From: Rhodoplanes azumiensis | Lineage (GTDB): Bacteria > Pseudomonadota > Alphaproteobacteria > Rhizobiales > Xanthobacteraceae | Direction: 5' to 3' | DNA length: 64,000 nt | NCBI RefSeq assembly: GCF_042682915.1 | Contig: NZ_JBHUIW010000014.1 | Span: forward strand, 1-64,000 | Shown: positions 56,629-64,000 of the stretch, in pieces | Layout of the letters: each line of letters opens with the position of its first letter | Position numbering within the stretch: the first letter of the stretch is position 1 | Translations under genes and position numbers: made by a program | Notes under the pieces: model-generated | Databases searched by the model: none | What the model was told of the DNA's origin: nothing | The model's input: the letters and a program-made list of their open reading frames with translations, nothing else

Positions 56629-57887
56629 TCACCCGAAGCGGTCGGGCTGCTGGTTGGCGGCCAGCACGGAGTGCCAGAACAGGCCGTCCGTATCGAGCTG
56701 CTTGGCGCCCGAGGCGATCAGCGCGGTCGGCACGTGGATGAAGGTGCCGTGCAGCTGCCCGACCACCATGCCGGTCTTGCCGGCCATCGCGGCGTGCACG
56801 GCCTGGCGGGCGAACATGTCGCACAGCACCGCGTCCTCGCAGTTCGCCGGCCGACTGCGGATCTGGTAGCCGGGGTCGAAGTAGCGCAGCGTCAGCGGCA
56901 GCTTCGCAGCCGCGAAGGCCTCGCCGATCGCCTTGGCGAGGAACGGACCGATGTCCTTCAGCTTGACGTTGCCGGAGGCGTCGGTGGCTTTCGGCTCGGC
57001 TGGGAACAGATCCTGCCCGGCCCCCTCGGCGACCACCACGACGGCGTGGCCGCGGTCACGCACCCGCTCGATCACGGCGGCCAGGAAGCCGTGCTCGCCG
57101 TCGAGCCGGAACGGCACCTCGGGCACCAGCGTGAAGTTGACGTCCTGGCTGGCGATGGTGGCGCCGGCGGCGATGAAGCCCGCGTGCCGGCCCATCACCT
57201 TGACCACGGCGACGCCGTTCTCGACGCTGCGCGCCTCGTTGTGGGCGGCGTCGATGACGTGGCGCGCCTCCTCGAGCGCCGTGAGATAGCCGAAGGTGCG
57301 GTCGACATAGAGCACGTCGTTGTCGATCGTCTTCGGCACGCCGACGACGGCGAGCGCGTGGCCGCGCGCCTTGCAGGCCTCGTAGATCGCGAAGGCGCCG
57401 CGCTGCGTCCCGTCGCCGCCGATGCAGAACAGCATGTCGATCTTGCGCCGGATCAGGTTGTCGACCGCGGCGGCGACGTCGACCGGGCCGCGCGACGTGC
57501 CCAGGATGGTGCCGCCCTGCTGGTGGATGTCGTCGACACTCGAATGGTGCAGAACCACCGGCTCGTGGTGGTTGCGCGGGTCGAGGCCGCCGTAGCCCAT
57601 GCGGAAGCCGATCACCTCGCGGACCTCGTAGCCGCCGTGCAGCTCGCGCACCAGCGAGCGGATGACGTTGTTGAGGCCCGGGCACAGCCCGCCGCACGTG
57701 ACGATGCCGGCGCGCACCCGCGGCGGATCGAAGAACAGCATCTCGCGCGGGCCGGCGAGCTCGAACAGCGGCCCCGGATCGTCGTCGCGGCCGGGCCCGC
57801 GGATGATGTTGGCCGGCACGCGCTCGTCCTCGGAGACGAAGCCCGAGCGTGGCGAGCGGAACCGGCAGGGGCCGAGCGTCGTGACGG

Positions 57888-57891
<4 letters not shown>
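56629..57891 (-). CDS. pfk: 6-phosphofructokinase (ATP type with PPi-like signature)
   Basis: This 420-residue kinase phosphorylates fructose 6-phosphate. It has GGLCPGLNNVIRSLV, GGDGTQRGA and VPKTIDND, then GRHAGFIA. Gly in GGDGT indicates ATP use, whereas PPi enzymes have GGDD. Lys in PKTIDND is shared with PPi enzymes and with the plant/trypanosome ATP branch, to which this protein seems to belong. The GTG start overlaps the glgP stop (GTGA), so the two are translationally coupled. Confidence 0.88.
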
Positions 57892-60398
<2,507 letters not shown>

Positions 60399-60649
60399 CG
60401 AACCAGAGCTCCAATGGTCGGATTCACGGACCCGGCGGCCGCGCATCCGTCGCGATCGAGCCGGCGCCCCGACTCTCCTTTCCCTATACCATGGACTTCG
60501 TGTCGCCCGGTCGGCTTCCACCCTGCCGCGAACCGAGGGCTACTACGAGCTTGCCGGCGAGCCCGGAAGCTGATCCGGGCCGGCGGACGCCGGCCGCGGC
60601 GCGGCGGGCGGCGCCTGGAGCGGCGAACAGGCGGTCCGGCCGCTCCGGC

Positions 60650-60958
60650 TCACGCGCCGGGCCAGCGGACCACGACCGCGTAGAAGCGCTGGTCCCAGCC
60701 CTCCGGCCAGGCGTGTCCCGCGACGACGAAATCACCCGCGTAGGTCGCCAGGGTCAGCAGGCCCGCGGGGGTCGACGGCATCGTGTCGAGCAGCGCCCAG
60801 GCCGCCGCCTCGGCGCGCGCGCGCAGCAGGTCGGTGTGCGCCCGGATCTCGGGATCGCCCGGTGCCGCTCGGTCCTCGGCCGCGGCCCGGAGCCAGGCGG
60901 CGTGCGCGGCGCGGTGAAACTCGATGGCGGCCAGGATCGGATCGTCGTGAACGGACAT
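60650..60958 (-). CDS. Hypothetical small protein
   Basis: This 102-residue, acidic, largely helical protein starts MSVHDDPILAAIEFHRAAHAAWLRAAAED. A DPI-x2-AIE-x2-HRAA opening is common in short uncharacterised proteins of Hyphomicrobiales, so I consider it real. No signal peptide, membrane helix or catalytic motif is seen. The ribosome site is weak. It is a separate unit upstream of glgP. Confidence 0.6.
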   Translation of the reverse strand: MSVHDDPILAAIEFHRAAHAAWLRAAAEDRAAPGDPEIRAHTDLLRARAEAAAWALLDTMPSTPAGLLTLATYAGDFVVAGHAWPEGWDQRFYAVVVRWPGA

Positions 60959-61347
60959 GCGGGAACGCCGGGACAGCGGGGACCGACGGCCGTGCGCAGC
61001 TCACGGGCGGCTCGGCAAATAGGGTATTTCTCCGAACCCGAAAGGTTCGGCCGAGAAAGCCGGAAAGACCGAATGCCCGGTTGCGCCGAAGCGTCTGTCG
61101 CCCCGAGACGCGGGCTCGGCACGGGCCGGCAGATACGAGCGGCTGCACGAAGGTGACCCGCCCGCCCGACACCCTCCACGTCGGCTCCGTCCCCGGCGAA
61201 GCGTGCCGGCGAAGCGTGCCGGCGGCACCGTATCATCCGGCCTCGCACGCTTTGTATACGTACAGTTCTTTAGTCCGGACAGGCACCCTTTCGTAATCCG
61301 AAAGTTCGATGCCGCCATCCGAAAGCAAGTGTTTCGAAATACCTTCG
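60959..61347. other. Intergenic region with small dyad
   Basis: This 389-bp region lies between the hypothetical gene and the dehydratase. It has a dyad, CCGAACC-N5-GGTTCGG (61033-61051), shortly before the hypothetical gene start, and a direct repeat GGCGAAGCGTGCC (61195-61220 area). The AT-richer part at 61250-61345 follows the dehydratase stop. No gene or terminator is convincing. Confidence 0.4.
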
Positions 61348-63048
61348 TCAGGGCTCGCGCCGCATGAAGTCGAAGTCGCAACCCTCGTCGGCCTGCAGAA
61401 CCGAGGCCCAGTAGAGCCGCGCGTAGCCGCGCGCCGCCCATGCCGGCTCCGCCGGTGCCCCGAGCGCGGCGCGGCGCCGCGCGAGCTCGGCATCCTCGAC
61501 CAGCATGTCGATGCGGCGCGCCGCGACGTCGAGCCGGATCATGTCGCCGGTCCGCACCAGGGCGAGCGGCCCGCCGTCGGCCGATTCCGGGGTGATGTGG
61601 AGCACGATGGTGCCGAACGCCGTGCCGCTCATGCGGGCGTCGGAGATGCGCACCATGTCCTTCACGCCCTGCCGCCCGAGCTTCCTCGGGATCGGCAGAT
61701 AGCCGGCCTCCGGCATGCCGGGCGCCCCTTTCGGGCCGGTGTTGCGCAGCACCAGCACGTCGTCGGCCCGCACGTCGAGGTCGGGATCGTCGATGCGGGC
61801 CGCCATGTCGGCGGTCGACTCGAACACCACGGCCCGGCCGGTGTGCTGGAGCAGTGCCGGCGTCGCCGCCGAATGCTTGATGACGGCGCCGCGCGGCGCG
61901 AGGTTGCCGTGCAGCACCGCGACCGCACCGACCGGCTTGATCGGATCGGTCGGCGAGCGGATCACGGTCTGGCCCGGCACCTCCTCGGCTGCGGCGACGA
62001 CGTCGCGCAGCGTGCCGCCGGCCACCGTCGGCGCATCGAGGTCGATCAGCGTGCCGAGTTGCTGGAGGAGCTTCGGCATGCCGCCGGCGTGGTGGAAGTG
62101 CTCCATGTAGTGGTCGCCGGACGGCTTGAGATCGACCAGCACCGGCACCGCGCGGCCGATCGCGTCGAACGAATCGAGGTCGATCTTGTGCGGCGTGCGG
62201 TTGGCGATCGCCGTGAGATGCACGATTCCATTGGTCGAGCCGCCGATCGCCTGCAGCACCACCTGGGCGTTGCGGAACGCCGCGGGCGTCAGAATCTCGC
62301 TCGGGCGCGGCCCCCCCGTGCGGGCCATCTCGGCGGCGCGCCGCCCGCTCGCTTCGGCGATGCGGACCCGCTCGGCATGCGGGGCCGGCACGGTGGCGCT
62401 CATCGGTAGCGACAGGCCGAGCGCCTCGGTCATGCAGGCGATGGTCGAGGCCGTGCCCATCACCATGCAGGTGCCGACCGACGGCGCGAGCCGCCCCTCG
62501 ACCTCGCCGATCTCCTCTTCGTCGATGTCGCCGGCGCGATGCGCGCTCCACAGCCGCCGGCAGTCCGTGCAGGCGCCCAAGACCTCGCCCTTGTGATGAC
62601 CGACCACCATGGGCCCGACCGGCACGACGACGGTCGGCAGATCGACGCTCGCCGCCGCCATGATCTGGGCGGGAAGAGTCTTGTCGCAGCCGCCGATCAC
62701 GATGACGGCGTCCATGGGCTGTGCCCGGATCATCTCCTCGGTGTCCATCGCCATCAGGTTGCGCAGGAACATCGAGGTCGGGTGGGCGAAGCTCTCGTGG
62801 ATCGAGATGGTCGGGAACACCATCGGCATGGCGCCGGCCAGCATGACGCCGCGCTTGGCCGCCTCGACGAGCGCCGGCATGTTGCCGTGGCAGGGATTGT
62901 AGTCGCTGCCCGTGTTGGTGATGCCGACGATCGGTCGGTCGAGCGCGTCGTCCGAGTAGCCCATCGCCTTGATGAAGGCCTTGCGCAGGAACAGCGAGAA
63001 GCCGGCGTCGCCGTAGCTGGTGAGACCCTTGCGCAGGCCCTTGCTCAT
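61348..63048 (-). CDS. IlvD/Edd family dehydratase (sugar-acid type)
   Basis: This 566-residue iron-sulfur dehydratase has cluster Cys residues in NPCHGNM, GGCDKTLPAQ and GTCMVMGTASTIACM, and the C-terminal SDARMSGTAFG with the catalytic Ser. The family includes dihydroxy-acid dehydratase (IlvD) and aldonic-acid dehydratases. HESFAHPTSMFLRNLMAMDTEEMI and the solute-binding-protein neighbour favour a sugar-acid (arabonate/xylonate-like) substrate, but that is inference. The ATG at 63048 is the natural start. Confidence 0.82.
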   Translation of the reverse strand: MSKGLRKGLTSYGDAGFSLFLRKAFIKAMGYSDDALDRPIVGITNTGSDYNPCHGNMPALVEAAKRGVMLAGAMPMVFPTISIHESFAHPTSMFLRNLMAMDTEEMIRAQPMDAVIVIGGCDKTLPAQIMAAASVDLPTVVVPVGPMVVGHHKGEVLGACTDCRRLWSAHRAGDIDEEEIGEVEGRLAPSVGTCMVMGTASTIACMTEALGLSLPMSATVPAPHAERVRIAEASGRRAAEMARTGGPRPSEILTPAAFRNAQVVLQAIGGSTNGIVHLTAIANRTPHKIDLDSFDAIGRAVPVLVDLKPSGDHYMEHFHHAGGMPKLLQQLGTLIDLDAPTVAGGTLRDVVAAAEEVPGQTVIRSPTDPIKPVGAVAVLHGNLAPRGAVIKHSAATPALLQHTGRAVVFESTADMAARIDDPDLDVRADDVLVLRNTGPKGAPGMPEAGYLPIPRKLGRQGVKDMVRISDARMSGTAFGTIVLHITPESADGGPLALVRTGDMIRLDVAARRIDMLVEDAELARRRAALGAPAEPAWAARGYARLYWASVLQADEGCDFDFMRREP

Positions 63049-63153
63049 GGTGGTTGCTCCGTTGCGGCCGGCGGAGGGCCGGCCTTGTGTCGTTCGCGGG
63101 GCGACCGCCGGTCGGCGGTCGTCCGTGGTCTCGTGATGTCCGATGGCGCCGGA

Positions 63154-64000
63154 TCAGAACGGCTGCAGCCCGGCCTTGGCGACGATCTCGCGATAGCGCT
63201 TTCTCTCCTCGGTCGCAAACGCCGAGAAGGCGTCCGGCGTGATGGGCGAGGCGACCGCGCCGATCTCCTTCAGCCTCGCCGCCATCGCGGGCGTGCCGAA
63301 GAAGGTCTCGATGTCGGCGGCGATCTGCTCGACCACGGCGCGCGGCGTGCCGGCCGGCGCGAACAGGCCGTGCCAGGACGGCGCGTCGAAGCCCGGCAGC
63401 GTCTCGGCGATGGTGGGCAGATCCGGCGCGGTCGGGCTGCGCTCCGTGCTGGTGACGGCGAGCGCCCGCACCGTGCCGGACTGCGCCAGCGGCCAGGCGA
63501 AGGTGATGTTGTCGAAGGCGAGGTCGACATGGCCGCCCGACAGCGCGGCGGCGACGTCGTTCGAGCTCTTGTAGGGCACGTGGACGAGCTTGATGCCGGC
63601 CATCATCTGAAACAGCTCGGCCGGCAGATGCGTGGCGCTGCCGACCCCGGACGAGCCGTAGACCAGCGGCTCGGGCCGCGACTTGGCGTAGGCGATCAGC
63701 TCCGGCACGGTCTTCGGCGGCAGCTTGGGCGTGACGGTCAGGAGGTTCGGCACCTTGGCGAACAGGCTGATCGCGGCGAAATCCTTCTCGGCGTCGTAGC
63801 GCGGATCCTTGTAGACGAAGGGCGCGATCGCCTGGGTGCTCGCCGTGCCGACCAGGAGCGTGTAGCCGTCCGGCTTGGCGCGCGCCACCCAGGCGGCGCC
63901 GAGCGTGCCGCCGGCGCCCGCCTTGTTCTCGATCACGAAGGGCGTCTTGTACTTGTCCTGCATGGCCTGGACGAACAGCCGCCCGAACATGTCGGTGGTG
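63154..64000 (-). CDS. Tripartite tricarboxylate transporter-type binding protein (partial)
   Basis: This is the C-terminal part (at least 280 residues) of a TctC/Bug-family periplasmic solute-binding protein; its N terminus and signal peptide lie beyond the window end. Recognisable stretches are FVIENKAGAGGTLGAAWVARAKPDGYTLLVGT, YGSSGVGSATHLPAELFQMMAGIKLVHVPYK and FFGTPAMAARLKEIGA. It lies 105 bp upstream of the dehydratase on the same strand, which suggests uptake of an organic or sugar acid for that enzyme. Confidence 0.88.
   Translation of the reverse strand, partial: TTDMFGRLFVQAMQDKYKTPFVIENKAGAGGTLGAAWVARAKPDGYTLLVGTASTQAIAPFVYKDPRYDAEKDFAAISLFAKVPNLLTVTPKLPPKTVPELIAYAKSRPEPLVYGSSGVGSATHLPAELFQMMAGIKLVHVPYKSSNDVAAALSGGHVDLAFDNITFAWPLAQSGTVRALAVTSTERSPTAPDLPTIAETLPGFDAPSWHGLFAPAGTPRAVVEQIAADIETFFGTPAMAARLKEIGAVASPITPDAFSAFATEERKRYREIVAKAGLQPF

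Noticed and set aside
61233..61493. Small minus-strand frame at the dehydratase 3' end
   Set aside because: Most of it overlaps the dehydratase in another frame; the short remainder has no ribosome site or homology I recognise.

Overview
This is a very GC-rich window (I estimate two thirds G+C or more) from a chromosome of an alphaproteobacterium, most likely of the order Hyphomicrobiales (Rhizobiales). Three things point there. The order nuoABC-(nuoD…)-nuoN-birA-rnj-mce-DUF1467-proS-lolC-lolD-dnaE is a classic alphaproteobacterial arrangement. The LexA-type site is the direct repeat GTTC-N7-GTTC used in this class. Several families of dispersed palindromic repeats resemble those of Bradyrhizobium/Rhodopseudomonas-type genomes. 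I cannot name the genus. No prophage, insertion sequence, CRISPR array or rRNA operon is visible.

Region 1 (1-12,321, almost all minus strand): dnaE, a 32-residue membrane peptide behind a near-perfect SOS promoter, a plus-strand PilZ protein, lolD-lolC, proS, a likely plus-strand small RNA, DUF1467, mce, rnj and birA. Region 2 (12,619-28,403, minus): a complete 14-gene NADH dehydrogenase (complex I) operon, nuoA to nuoN. It also carries an Uma2-like nuclease gene between nuoD and nuoE and a small coiled-coil gene between nuoF and nuoG. Region 3 (28,951-35,627): an acyl-CoA synthetase/GNAT fusion (Pat-like), an orphan amino-acid-type binding protein, ribD and an alpha/beta hydrolase.

Region 4 (35,775-43,383, minus): a complete tetrathionate-reductase-type module in one orientation. 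It holds sensor kinase TtrS with a periplasmic binding-protein domain, FixJ-like regulator TtrR, ferredoxin-like TtrB, NrfD-like TtrC and molybdopterin enzyme TtrA. A striking overlapping palindrome lies between ttrR and ttrB. Region 5 (43,448-50,951, minus): alpha-2-macroglobulin with an intact thioester, followed by penicillin-binding protein 1C. A dispersed repeat is translated as part of the N terminus of that PBP.

Region 6 (51,355-64,000): an aldehyde dehydrogenase, divergent cobT / cobS-cobC for the late cobalamin pathway, a small secreted protein, tRNA-Arg(TCT), glgP-pfk for glycogen breakdown into glycolysis, a small hypothetical protein, an IlvD/Edd-family dehydratase and a truncated tripartite-tricarboxylate-type binding protein.

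The most interesting signals are the SOS-controlled mini membrane protein beside dnaE (SidA-like in logic), a terminator-ended structured RNA upstream of proS, the TtrR-site candidate, and the translated repeat in PBP1C. Most of the long open frames antisense to real genes are products of the high GC content and are not annotated.
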